Source: Enterococcus sp. MMGLQ5-1
GTDB taxonomy: Bacteria; Bacillota; Bacilli; Lactobacillales; Streptococcaceae
Direction of reading: 5' to 3'
NCBI RefSeq assembly: GCF_013155265.1
Contig: NZ_JABJXU010000007.1
Span: forward strand, 104,779-168,778
Length of the DNA stretch: 64,000 nt
Shown: positions 51,229 through 59,723 of the stretch, one piece after another
Position numbering within the stretch: the stretch's first letter is position 1
Layout of the letters: each line of letters starts with the position of its first letter
Program-made: the position numbers and the translations under genes
Notes under the pieces: generated by a model
What the model was told of the DNA's origin: nothing
What the model saw: only the letters and a program-made list of their open reading frames with translations
Database searches by the model: none

Positions 51229-52446
51229 TTATGAATCTAAGCCCATAAATGTTGGGTAAGCAGTTTCTTCATGCTCAGTATCATCCATCCCGATTGCTTC
51301 TTCACGATCGCTAACTCGAATTTTCATGAATAACTTAATAACTGAGATGATTATAAATGAAATAACTGAAGCAAAGATTAAAGTAAAGATAATTGATTCA
51401 ATTTGGGCAATAAATAAGTCAACACCACCGTATATTAAACCTGTTTGACCATTAATTTCAGGTTGAGCAAAAATACCTGTTACGATACCGCCGAAGATAC
51501 CGCCAACACCATGACAACCAAAGGCATCTAAAGCATCATCTAAGCCAAGCTTGTGCTTCAAGACTGAAATAAAATAGTAACAGAACGGGCTTACTAAAGC
51601 ACCAATAATGAAAGAACTCCATAAGGATACAAATCCTGCACCCGGTGTAATGGCTACCAAGCCAACGACAGCACCTGTACATGCACCAACAACTGTTGGT
51701 TTGCCAATTAAGACTTTTTCAATTAGCATCCATGATAGCATCGCACACGCAGCAGCAATACAAGTAGTTAATAAAGCATGAACAGCTATCCCATCAGCCA
51801 CACCAGCACTACCAGCATTAAAACCAATCCAGCCGAACCATAATAAGCCCATACCTAGTACAACGAAGGGAATATTATGTGGTCGATAATCTAATTTATT
51901 AAATTCACGACGTTTACCAAGTACAATTGCTACAACTAATCCAGAGATACCTGAGCTGATATGAACAACATTACCACCAGCAAAGTCAATTGAACCAATT
52001 TCGGCAAGGAAGCCACCGCCCCAAACCATGTGTGCCAATGGCGCATAGACTGCTAACACCCAGACAGCAATAAAGACGAAAATCGCTGAAAAGCGCATTC
52101 TACCAGCTACAGCACCCGTTAAAATAGCTGTCGTAATCAATGCAAACATCATTTGAAAGACGACTGTCAAGCCCTCAGGATATGGATCACCCTTTAGCGT
52201 ATCTACACCATTCAGAAATACCTTATCCAAATTTCCAATAAAGCTGCCATCTCCACTAAAGGCAAGTGAATAGCCAAACGCAGCCCAAAGCAATGATACG
52301 ATACCCATAACCATTATCGACATCATCATTGTGTTAAGAACATTCTTCCTTCTAGATAGGCCACCATAGAAAAATGATAATCCTGGTGTCATTAGAAATA
52401 CCAACGCAGTACAAGTAATAATAAATGCAATATTTCCTGCTTCCAT
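51229..52446 (-). CDS. amtB: Ammonium transporter AmtB
   Basis: Ammonium channel of 405 residues with eleven membrane segments. Family motifs are MTPGLSFFYGGLSRRKN near residues 19-35, DFAGGNVVHISSG (the pore His region) and DDALDAFGCHGVGGIFGG (the second pore His). No signal peptide is obvious. The upstream region holds a perfect GlnR-type box, so expression should rise under nitrogen limitation. Cotranscribed with glnK, 47 bases downstream. Confidence 0.96.
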   Translation of the reverse strand: MEAGNIAFIITCTALVFLMTPGLSFFYGGLSRRKNVLNTMMMSIMVMGIVSLLWAAFGYSLAFSGDGSFIGNLDKVFLNGVDTLKGDPYPEGLTVVFQMMFALITTAILTGAVAGRMRFSAIFVFIAVWVLAVYAPLAHMVWGGGFLAEIGSIDFAGGNVVHISSGISGLVVAIVLGKRREFNKLDYRPHNIPFVVLGMGLLWFGWIGFNAGSAGVADGIAVHALLTTCIAAACAMLSWMLIEKVLIGKPTVVGACTGAVVGLVAITPGAGFVSLWSSFIIGALVSPFCYYFISVLKHKLGLDDALDAFGCHGVGGIFGGIVTGIFAQPEINGQTGLIYGGVDLFIAQIESIIFTLIFASVISFIIISVIKLFMKIRVSDREEAIGMDDTEHEETAYPTFMGLDS

Positions 52447-52477
52447 AACTTACTCCTTTTTCTTTTTATTTTTGTTA

Positions 52478-52494
52478 TGTTATAAAATCTAACA
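52478..52494 (-). promoter_or_regulatory. GlnR/TnrA box, proximal
   Basis: TGTTATAAAATCTAACA fits the GlnR/TnrA consensus TGTNANAWWWTMTNACA at every position. It overlaps the region of a possible -10 (TAGATT on the minus strand) for amtB, a position suited to repression. Confidence 0.85.
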
Positions 52495-52562
52495 CAGCGA
52501 CACCGATTTGAAAAGCGTTTTTTTCTAAAAATTCTAAAAAATCTGTCAATTCTCACATGTCA

Positions 52563-52579
52563 TGTTATGTTAAATTACA
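52563..52579 (-). promoter_or_regulatory. GlnR/TnrA box, distal
   Basis: TGTTATGTTAAATTACA fits the same 17-base consensus with two mismatches. Its centre is 85 bases from the proximal box, about eight helical turns. A cre-like sequence TGAAAGCGCTAAAT overlaps its upstream end at 52579-52592. Confidence 0.6.
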
Positions 52580-52843
52580 TTTAGCGCTTTCATTACGAAC
52601 ATTAGTCGCTTTATGGAGTAGACCAATTTCTAACCATTAAATTAATGAAAAAGAAATTTTAAATTTATTTGTTTTTATTTTTTTCTTTTAAAAAAAACAT
52701 TTAAATAAAATATTTTGAATTATGCTAAATTTAAAATAAATTATCAAAAAGTAAGCAAATACAAATTAGCTACTCTCCTCTAAATGAAACGCAGATTGGA
52801 GATAGCAGCATTTGATTATTTTGGCAGATTAAGGAGTGATTAA

Positions 52844-54280
52844 GTGAATAAAGAAAGTAAAAAATGGGTATTAGCAGGAATTACAGCATTAGGTGGTGCA
52901 CTCGGAACGACAACAGAGGGCGCTTATGCAGCAGAAATTCAGACCGCCACTACTACAACGATAGATACCTTGGCAAATCAAGAGATAGCAACAATTCCAC
53001 CTAATGAGCAAGCACAATCATCGTATGAGGAAAAGGCACCTTCAAAAAATGTGAGTTCAGAAGAAGCAATTAATAATGCTACTTTTGAAGAGAATGCCGT
53101 GGCCTACGCTCGCCAATCACAAACAAGCTTTGATTATACTAGCCTATCATTATCAACCTCCTTTTCAGAAGCAAATTACGAAAATGATAGCGCTTTAAAT
53201 TCTGAAGCAATCAACCAATCTCATAGCACAAGCGATACTCTATCAAATCAGTCAGCCTTAAGCTCAGAAAGCAATTCATTGCGTGCAAGTCAGGTAAGCA
53301 GCCAATCTGCTTCCGCCTCAGCGAGTCAAGCAATACGCTCTAGCAACTTGACAAGCCTAGTTAATTCAAGCTCAGAAAGTAGCGCATTGCGTATCAGTCA
53401 GGTAAGCAGTCTAGCTGCTTCGACTTCAACGAGTCAAGCAATACGTTCCAGTAATCTAGCAAGTTTAGCTAATTCAAGCTCAGAAAGTAGCTCATTGCGT
53501 ATCAGTCAAATCGGGAGTCTCTCAGCATCGGCATCAACAAGCCAATCATATAATTCAAGTACCTTATACAGCACTTCAAATTCGGCTTCAACCAGTCAAT
53601 ACAAAAAAAATAGCACGCTTAGCAGTCTGTCAGCATCGGCTTCTGACAGCACTTGGAATGCTAATAATCATAATGCCGATCAAAATTTAATTCCAAGTAT
53701 CCGATTGGATTCTATGGGTGGCTCAGGCTATTTATTGGACGAAGTCGATGACACAAAGCTTTATAGCTTCACTGATTTTCTTTATAGCTCGCCTTATTTA
53801 GATTACAATCCAATTGATGGCTATGTTAAGGTGCCAAATTTAGATACTAATTCGGCATTTGTTAACGTATGGAGTGGCTATAAATTTAGCCATGCCTACT
53901 ACAAGGGACAAGCCTACCAGATTGGCGATAGAATTTACGACGAAGCATTTAAAGATGGCAATTTTGAAGGATTAAAATTTTATTTTACACCACAAGAGAT
54001 GACTGTAAATCTTTCATACGGCATTTATAGTCAATCTCAAACAGAAATCGATGCCTTTAAGGCCGCTCTAAGCAAAGCTAATTTACCAACAAGCGTTCAA
54101 TTAAAGCCTGGTGAGCTTGTTGAATCACCGACAATTGATATTCCGGGCTATCAGCTAAAATTAAAAATAATCCCAACTAATATTTATCCAATGCCTGTAC
54201 CGGTTGATACACCATACTACGTTGTAGGCACAGCATATAGCTCATGGGTTACCTATCAGTATGAATTGATTGATAGCTAA
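52844..54280 (+). CDS. Secreted serine-rich repeat protein without LPXTG anchor
   Basis: A 478-residue exported protein from a GTG start with AGGAG upstream. The N-terminus KESKKWVLAGITALGGALG with an Ala-Tyr-Ala-Ala cleavage region resembles the KxYKxGKxW-type signals of serine-rich adhesins. Residues 130-280 are Ser/Ala-rich, with a unit of about 36 residues (LRISQVSSL, QAIRSSNLASL, NSSSESS) repeated three times. The C-terminal part (about 290-478) is a compact non-repetitive region rich in Tyr and Pro that I do not recognise. No sortase motif, membrane tail or obvious wall-binding repeat is seen. Confidence 0.78.
   Translation: MNKESKKWVLAGITALGGALGTTTEGAYAAEIQTATTTTIDTLANQEIATIPPNEQAQSSYEEKAPSKNVSSEEAINNATFEENAVAYARQSQTSFDYTSLSLSTSFSEANYENDSALNSEAINQSHSTSDTLSNQSALSSESNSLRASQVSSQSASASASQAIRSSNLTSLVNSSSESSALRISQVSSLAASTSTSQAIRSSNLASLANSSSESSSLRISQIGSLSASASTSQSYNSSTLYSTSNSASTSQYKKNSTLSSLSASASDSTWNANNHNADQNLIPSIRLDSMGGSGYLLDEVDDTKLYSFTDFLYSSPYLDYNPIDGYVKVPNLDTNSAFVNVWSGYKFSHAYYKGQAYQIGDRIYDEAFKDGNFEGLKFYFTPQEMTVNLSYGIYSQSQTEIDAFKAALSKANLPTSVQLKPGELVESPTIDIPGYQLKLKIIPTNIYPMPVPVDTPYYVVGTAYSSWVTYQYELIDS
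53272..53600 (+). repeat. Degenerate serine-rich coding repeats (about 108 bp)
   Basis: Three successive units of about 108 bases encode LRxSQVSSxxASxSxSQAIRSSNLxSLxNSSSESS. They differ from each other at many positions, unlike the near-identical repeats of the LPXTG gene. Confidence 0.7.
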
Positions 54281-54317
54281 TTTTATTCAATTAATTCAAA
54301 GCTAAATTAAACTCAAA

Positions 54318-54460
54318 AAGAGGCTGGACTAGCTTTTTTGAGCGGCATAATAAGTCCTAACCTCTAGCATCAGTAAACAGTGCTATATAATGGGTTAAAT
54401 CGATAGAAAAGTGAGAAACAAGCTAGGCCTGCTTCTCACTTTTCTATCAGTTCATTTAAC
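54318..54460. repeat. Repeat-element remnant: end hairpin plus hairpin-4-like module
   Basis: The first part (54318-54365) pairs AGAGGCTGGACT with AAGTCCTAACCTCT, similar to the GGGACAAAAG ends. The second part (54392-54460) pairs TTAAAT, GATAGAAAAGTGAGAA with TTCTCACTTTTCTATC, TTTAA and has AGCTAGGC at the tip. Hairpin 4 of copy A has the same outer GGTTAAATC and AGAAAAGT arms and an AGCTAGGC segment. It lies between two convergent genes. Confidence 0.65.
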
Positions 54461-54567
54461 ATCATTTGCCAAATCTTCTTTTTATTATCAATTATTTCAG
54501 AACTAATATTTATCTATCTACAAAATTATCTTGGTTATTTTCCAAGCATGACTTACCACATGATAAC

Positions 54568-55278
54568 CTATTTTTCGAGTAAAATTTCAAATCGATTACC
54601 AGCATATTGCGACAGAACATACTCAAAGGGCCTTTGATCCTTTAGATAGGATATTTGTCTTAGCCTTAAAATTGCATCACCACGTTTTAATTCAAGTAAA
54701 TCAGCTGTTTTTTCATTCGCGGTACTCGCCGAAATTTTTTGAGAGTTACCCCCAATTTCGTGCCCGAGCTTTTCAATCGTTTGGTAGAAATGTTTAGAAA
54801 CCTCATCCTTATTGACGTTTTTGACTAAATAATGAGGTATCGTTGCAACCTCATAACAAATTGGAATCAAATCTCCATATCTCACACGCTCCATGCGTAC
54901 AACCCATTGATCCTCAGTAATTTCTAACGCCTCGCATTCAACAATGCTCGGCTTAGTCACAAAATAAGAAATCAGCTCACTAAAGGGCTCCTTACCTTGA
55001 GCAAGCATCAGTTCAGAGAAGCTGGTTGTGCCACTTAATTTTTCTTGTACTTTCTTACTCGCTACATAGGTACCTGAACCGATTCTTCGTTCAACAATCC
55101 CCTCCTCAGCTAAGTTTAGCACTGCTTGCCTTAATGTCATTCGACTGACATCAAATTGAATTGAAAGCTCACGCTCACTTGGTAAACGTTCACCAATTTT
55201 CCAAACGCCCTGTTCAATTCTTCGTTTCAATTCATCATGTATTTGAATATAAATTGGCGTCTTTTCACCAGAATCCAT
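54568..55278 (-). CDS. GntR-family regulator with UTRA sensor domain (HutC subfamily)
   Basis: A 236-residue regulator. The N-terminal winged helix has GERLPSERELSIQFDVSRMTLRQAVLNLAEEGIVERRIGSGTYV near residues 29-71. The C-terminal UTRA ligand domain (about 90-236) has VVRMERVRYGDLIPICYEVATIP. HutC-type members such as NagR and DasR bind amino-sugar phosphates and others bind diverse sugars. The start is ATGATG at 55281 or 55278, with GGGGG upstream. No target operon lies beside it. Confidence 0.88.
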   Translation of the reverse strand: MDSGEKTPIYIQIHDELKRRIEQGVWKIGERLPSERELSIQFDVSRMTLRQAVLNLAEEGIVERRIGSGTYVASKKVQEKLSGTTSFSELMLAQGKEPFSELISYFVTKPSIVECEALEITEDQWVVRMERVRYGDLIPICYEVATIPHYLVKNVNKDEVSKHFYQTIEKLGHEIGGNSQKISASTANEKTADLLELKRGDAILRLRQISYLKDQRPFEYVLSQYAGNRFEILLEK

Positions 55279-55423
55279 CATTATCCCCCGTTCACTACCC
55301 ACTTCAACGATTAGTTGGCCTTTCAGCTCAATTACTTTAGCTTTTATTATAACCTTGATTGTTTACGCTGTCACTGAAGTATACCAATTTATGTAAAAAT
55401 ATATATATAATAATAATATTAAT

Positions 55424-55469
55424 AAAAAAGCACAAAGGGCAAGCTAAAATTGCTTGCAAGCCTTTGTAC
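55424..55469 (-). terminator. prsA terminator
   Basis: On the minus strand ACAAAGG and GCAAGC arms pair with GCTTGC and CCTTTGT, followed by GCTTTTTTA, about 15 bases after the prsA stop. Confidence 0.82.
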
Positions 55470-55481
55470 TCAAATTAATTT

Positions 55482-56465
55482 TTATTTAGAAGATGATGAT
55501 GAGCTCGATGAAGTCGTGCTTGAGCTTGAAGATGATGAATCAGTTGAGATAAAGCTACTTAATGCCGAATCAAATGCTGAATCCTTCACCTTAACATTTG
55601 CTGCCTTTAATTCCTTAGCAATTACTTCTGTTACAAAAGTCTGATCATTCAGCTTCGTTTCTTCAGCAATTTTCTTTAATTCTTTCTTATATTTAGACAT
55701 ATCATTGCCTTTTTTAGAATTCTTATCCATTTTGAGCACATAGTAAGAAGTCGTATAGGTTGACGAATTAGTAGATGAAATCACCGAACCATAAATCTCA
55801 CCATCTGCTAAATCCCATGCAGCTGTTTGTACTTCAGCAGGAACCGTAGTCGAGGTTGAATCAAACTTAACTTGACCACCATCTGCTTTTGTTTCGGTAT
55901 CAGTAGATTTATCTTTAGCAATTGAAGCAAAATCAGCACCTTCAGCTTGAACAGAAGCTAAAATTGCTTTCGCATCATCCTCAGAATCTGCCTTAATGAT
56001 TGACGCAGTTACTTCTGGATGGAAGCTTTCCCAAGCAGTTTTTAAATCTGCATCCTTAATCTCGATATTGGCCTTTAAGCCCGCCTCTAAAGATAAATTG
56101 TTTTTTAAGTATTCTTTAAAGGTTGCTTCTGTATAACCAGCTGAAGATAAGGCTGTTGCAAATGGATTTTTATCATCATCGGTCGCATTTTGCTCGTTAT
56201 AGCTATCCTTTTGCTTATCAAAGGCATCGTTAACATCATCCTTAGAAACCTTATCACCGTATTTATCAGTGAAGACCTTATAAATAGTTAAATCACGGAC
56301 AATACTTTGACTAGTACTTTGTGTTTTAGCCTTATCATAAAAATCCTCTACTGTAATCGTAGCACCCTTCATTGTTACAATATCTTTAGATGATGAACAT
56401 GCTGCTAAGGTCGCAACAGCCACTAAGGATACAACACCAGCGATAACTTTTTTACTTTTTTTCAT
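55482..56465 (-). CDS. prsA: Foldase lipoprotein PrsA
   Basis: Membrane-anchored extracellular chaperone of 327 residues that helps secreted proteins fold. The lipoprotein signal ends VATLAAC at Cys23. A parvulin-like PPIase domain lies around residues 133-235 (VTASIIKADSEDDAKAILASV, DGGQVKFDSTST). The C-terminus is a run of Ser and Thr ending SSSSSSK, an unusual low-complexity tail. The gene is followed by a terminator. The upstream trmR-like gene is in the same direction, as in streptococci. Confidence 0.93.
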   Translation of the reverse strand: MKKSKKVIAGVVSLVAVATLAACSSSKDIVTMKGATITVEDFYDKAKTQSTSQSIVRDLTIYKVFTDKYGDKVSKDDVNDAFDKQKDSYNEQNATDDDKNPFATALSSAGYTEATFKEYLKNNLSLEAGLKANIEIKDADLKTAWESFHPEVTASIIKADSEDDAKAILASVQAEGADFASIAKDKSTDTETKADGGQVKFDSTSTTVPAEVQTAAWDLADGEIYGSVISSTNSSTYTTSYYVLKMDKNSKKGNDMSKYKKELKKIAEETKLNDQTFVTEVIAKELKAANVKVKDSAFDSALSSFISTDSSSSSSSTTSSSSSSSSK

Positions 56466-56603
56466 TGAAATTTACTCTCCTAGTAATCCTAATTATTTCC
56501 CATTTCTAATTTCTCATTCAATCTTTATCTTTTTCATACTAACATAAAACTGGTTTTTAGCAATATATTTTAAGTAAAAATTATCCTTTTTTTAGAAAAC
56601 AAT

Positions 56604-57320
56604 TTAATTATTTGACAATATTTTTACATAATCATTTTCTTTCGTTATTAATACTAAACCATCGCCGAGCGGGACAATTGAAGTTGTTAGGCCCTCACAA
56701 TTTAGTACAGAATCTAAAAACTTCGTCAATCCTTTGTGAATTGCCCGTTTGCCTCTAGGAATTTCAGAAAAATCCTGAACAATTGTACCACCTTGCAGAA
56801 CATCATCAACCATTAAAACAGCACCCTTTTTCATGATTCTTAGTATTTCAGGTAAAAAAACGATATATTTAGACTTGGCTGAATCCATAAAAATAAAATC
56901 ATACGTATCACTTGGTAATGTTTTTAATATTTCTGCCGCTTCGCCTTCAAGCAGCGTAATTTTCTCTGTTAAATCCAAGCGTTTAAAATTATTTTTAGCC
57001 TGTTTAATCATTACATCATAACGATCAATAGTTGTCACCTCAGCCTGCGGTAAAATCTCACTCATCAAGCTTGCAGAAAAGCCCACGGCAGCACCAATTT
57101 CCAAAATTTTCTGCGGCTTTATTTGACCAAGCAAAAATTGCATAAACGCCACCGTTTCCTGCGGAATAATTGGTACATTTTTTTTCTGTGCTTCCTTTTG
57201 TACCTCTCGCAATTCACCATGCAGTGGTCTTAATTTTTGACGCATATATTTAACTACTTCTGGTTGGACAACTGGTCGATTCATCATTTCATTTCGTGGA
57301 CTATTTGGTAGAACTGACAT
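56604..57320 (-). CDS. trmR: O-methyltransferase, TrmR/YrrM-like
   Basis: Class I SAM-dependent methyltransferase of 238 residues. The SAM-binding motif ILEIGAAVGFSASLM is near residues 78-92, followed by TTIDRYD, IFMDSAKSKY (metal-binding Asp region) and MVDDVLQGG. The family includes catechol-type O-methyltransferases and Bacillus YrrM/TrmR, which methylates 5-hydroxyuridine in tRNA. Its position next to prsA matches the conserved streptococcal order. Substrate assignment rests on family similarity. Confidence 0.8.
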   Translation of the reverse strand: MSVLPNSPRNEMMNRPVVQPEVVKYMRQKLRPLHGELREVQKEAQKKNVPIIPQETVAFMQFLLGQIKPQKILEIGAAVGFSASLMSEILPQAEVTTIDRYDVMIKQAKNNFKRLDLTEKITLLEGEAAEILKTLPSDTYDFIFMDSAKSKYIVFLPEILRIMKKGAVLMVDDVLQGGTIVQDFSEIPRGKRAIHKGLTKFLDSVLNCEGLTTSIVPLGDGLVLITKENDYVKILSNN

Positions 57321-57344
57321 TCACCATACTTCCTTTCAATTATT

Positions 57345-58439
57345 CTAATATCTTGTTTCCAGCAAAGCGTTTAAGCGAATGTTCTCTCGTTTAATTAACT
57401 CTGAATACTGGCTAATCACTTTCATTCTTTCTAAATCGGCAGCTAAGATTTTAACTGCTATCAATTGGCGACCAACATTACGTACTAATTTAACTCGCGC
57501 ATCAATCCATTCGACTTCCTTTTGTAGCATAGCGATATCAATTTGCTCATATTCTTTTTGAAATTCAATCGCTTCAAAAGATTGACCCGAAAAAAGTCGT
57601 TTAATTTCTGGATTGAGCTCTAATGACAATTTCTTTAGAATCTTCAAATAATAATTCCATGCTGCTTCCAAGGTCAAAGCTGAACGCAAAATCATTTGAT
57701 ACTCCAAAATAGGCTGCTTAACCATCACGTCTAACCGCTCATCGTGCTTATCGTCAGCTGAGTAGGCAAGTAATGTTGTCCGAACCGTTTGCAATTCAAG
57801 CTTTAGATGGTAATTTTCAAGCACCAGTTTTTCAAAGCCTTCACTCTTGGCTAGATTAAGGCTGATCGCCTGCGTGTCACCTCTTCTGAGCGCATCAACC
57901 TCAGAGCTTGAGAAATCATCATCATCGAGACTATCCTTGGCACCTGTAAATTGATAGATATAACGAGTTAATTCCTTTTCTAAATAGAAAGCTAAAGCAT
58001 TTTGCTTAACCGATGCGTTTTGTTGGCTAATCGCCTGCTTTAAATCAATATTTAGTCTCGAACCGCTTGCATCAAAGTATAGTGGCAATATTTCAAAATA
58101 ATATATTCTTGAGCCACTTGAATATTCCGTATAGATATTGATAATCGCAAAATTTAAGAATAACTGATTAATAATTTCAATTAATTTTTCAATTGCTATT
58201 ACTGAACGCGCACTTAAAAATTCAACCTTAAAAAAAACCGTTTGATTAACCGCATTCATTAGCTCTAAAATTTGAAGATTAATGCTAGCATTAGGGTATG
58301 CCTGTTCATCAAAGTGATGTGCATAAATATTTTGAGCAGTCTGTTTGACATTCTCAAGCGGCTCAGTTTCATCCACTTTTTGATGATAATTTACATTTAG
58401 ACTATTAGAAAAAAAACTAACATGAACAACTCTTCTCAA
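57345..58439 (-). CDS. Unrecognised 364-residue cytosolic protein
   Basis: I do not recognise this protein. It has no signal peptide or membrane segment. The first 130 residues are predicted mixed alpha/beta (RRVVHVSFFSNSLN, INIYTEYSSGSRIYYFEILPLYFD). An acidic linker DDDDFSSSE lies near residue 178, and the last 150 residues look helical and rich in Leu, Glu and Lys, suggesting coiled coil. The start is uncertain: a TTG at 58439 with GGGGGA upstream is preferred to a TTG at 58463. It is 24 bases upstream of trmR in the same direction, so the two are probably cotranscribed. Confidence 0.7.
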   Translation of the reverse strand: MRRVVHVSFFSNSLNVNYHQKVDETEPLENVKQTAQNIYAHHFDEQAYPNASINLQILELMNAVNQTVFFKVEFLSARSVIAIEKLIEIINQLFLNFAIINIYTEYSSGSRIYYFEILPLYFDASGSRLNIDLKQAISQQNASVKQNALAFYLEKELTRYIYQFTGAKDSLDDDDFSSSEVDALRRGDTQAISLNLAKSEGFEKLVLENYHLKLELQTVRTTLLAYSADDKHDERLDVMVKQPILEYQMILRSALTLEAAWNYYLKILKKLSLELNPEIKRLFSGQSFEAIEFQKEYEQIDIAMLQKEVEWIDARVKLVRNVGRQLIAVKILAADLERMKVISQYSELIKRENIRLNALLETRY

Positions 58440-58598
58440 TACTTTCCCCCGTTTCTCAATCAATTTATATTTTAAGGTAAAGACAACATACAGCTAATCT
58501 TGATGCTAACACGTTATTAACTAAATACTATTCTATCACAAGATATTTATAACAACCTACCAAGCATTCAGAAAATTTTAGTCTGCCAAGCAATATCT

Positions 58599-58626
58599 TT
58601 GCAATCTTGTGGCAAACCTTTATACT
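58599..58626 (+). promoter_or_regulatory. Promoter of the VOC protein operon
   Basis: TTGCAA (58599-58604), a 16-base spacer and TATACT (58621-58626) lie 33 bases before the start codon. The -10 overlaps a palindrome, so the promoter is probably repressed. Confidence 0.65.
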
Positions 58627-58640
58627 TACTTTTAGTAAGT
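58624..58640 (+). promoter_or_regulatory. Operator palindrome overlapping the -10
   Basis: ACTTACT and AGTAAGT are exact inverted arms around TTT. Size, symmetry and position suit a repressor of the MarR or HxlR class such as those that control quinone and aldehyde detoxification genes in Bacillus. The regulator is not encoded next to it. Confidence 0.65.
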
Positions 58641-58658
58641 TAAATATTGGAGGAAAAT

Positions 58659-59702
58659 ATGGCTAATAATGAATTATACATCAAGGAACAATTTCAATTA
58701 AAAGGCATTCATCATGTCACTGCAATCACTTCTAGCGCTCAGCATATCTATGAATTTTTTAGTAATATTTTAGGACTACAGCTAGCCAAGGTAACCGTCA
58801 ATCAAGATGATTATCAAACCTATCATCTATATTTCACTGATGAAAATGGTGCAGCCGGAACAGATATGACCTTCTTTGATTTCCCTAATATCCCAAAGGG
58901 AAGTAAGGGCACAAATAGTATTCAAAGAACAAGCTTTAGAGTACCCTCTAATCAATCATTAGTCTATTGGCAAAATCGTTTTAATGAAGCTGGCATTAAG
59001 CACCAAGCAATTCAAATGAGATTTGACAAGCAGTATCTTGAATTTGAAGATTTTGATGGGCAACAATATCAATTGATTTCCGATGAAAATAACCTCGGTG
59101 TTGCAAGCGGGCAACCATGGAAGCAGTCGAATGTATCCTTAGAGCACGCCATTACCGGCTTGGGGCCTGTTTTCGTTGCTGTTAATAATTTGGAGCTCAT
59201 CACATTAGCTTTAGAATCCGTTTTAGGCTTTAGAAAAACGGCACAAGCGGGCAACCTTCATCTATACGAAGTAGGATTAGGTGGAAATGGTGGTTCCATT
59301 ATTATTGAAGAAGACACCAATAGTTCGCCTGCAATAGAAGGCTACGGCAGCATTCATCACTTGGCACTTCGTGTTAAAGATCAAGAAGGTCTCAATTATT
59401 GGATTAATCGACTTAAAAGCTTCCGCTTACCGCAATCTGGGCTAGTTGATCGTTTTTATTTTCAATCTGAATACTTTAGAGTCGCACCACAAATTTTATT
59501 TGAAATCGCTACTGATGGCCCTGGCTTTTGGGTGGATGAGGCTAAAGAGAAGGCTGGTTTGCAGCTAAGCCTACCACCCCATCTATTCCCAGATGATGAG
59601 GCAACAAAAGCGCAAGCAGCAGCAAAATTACGACCACTTGATACAGCAGATGCGAGAAGTAAAAGGACAGTAGAATGGAAAATCACTGATATTATTCGTT
59701 AA
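58659..59702 (+). CDS. VOC-family ring-cleaving dioxygenase/glyoxalase-like protein (MhqO/MhqA type)
   Basis: A 347-residue protein with two vicinal-oxygen-chelate halves. The metal-ligand His of the first half is in LKGIHHVTAI near residue 17, and of the second in YGSIHHLALRV near 235, with FEIATDGPGF carrying the usual Glu ligand. Homologues in Bacillus (mhq genes) respond to quinones. The ATG at 58659 has GGAGG upstream. It is cotranscribed with a flavin reductase-like gene, supporting a role in oxidative handling of aromatic or electrophilic compounds. Confidence 0.83.
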   Translation: MANNELYIKEQFQLKGIHHVTAITSSAQHIYEFFSNILGLQLAKVTVNQDDYQTYHLYFTDENGAAGTDMTFFDFPNIPKGSKGTNSIQRTSFRVPSNQSLVYWQNRFNEAGIKHQAIQMRFDKQYLEFEDFDGQQYQLISDENNLGVASGQPWKQSNVSLEHAITGLGPVFVAVNNLELITLALESVLGFRKTAQAGNLHLYEVGLGGNGGSIIIEEDTNSSPAIEGYGSIHHLALRVKDQEGLNYWINRLKSFRLPQSGLVDRFYFQSEYFRVAPQILFEIATDGPGFWVDEAKEKAGLQLSLPPHLFPDDEATKAQAAAKLRPLDTADARSKRTVEWKITDIIR

Positions 59703-59723
59703 AGCTAGTCGAAAGGAAAAAAG

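Larger units (their letters stand above)
52447..52843. other. Divergent intergenic region amtB / serine-rich surface protein
   Basis: 397 bases with no gene. It contains the two GlnR boxes, a cre-like sequence and a very AT-rich stretch before the surface protein gene. I see no convincing promoter for the rightward gene. Confidence 0.5.
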
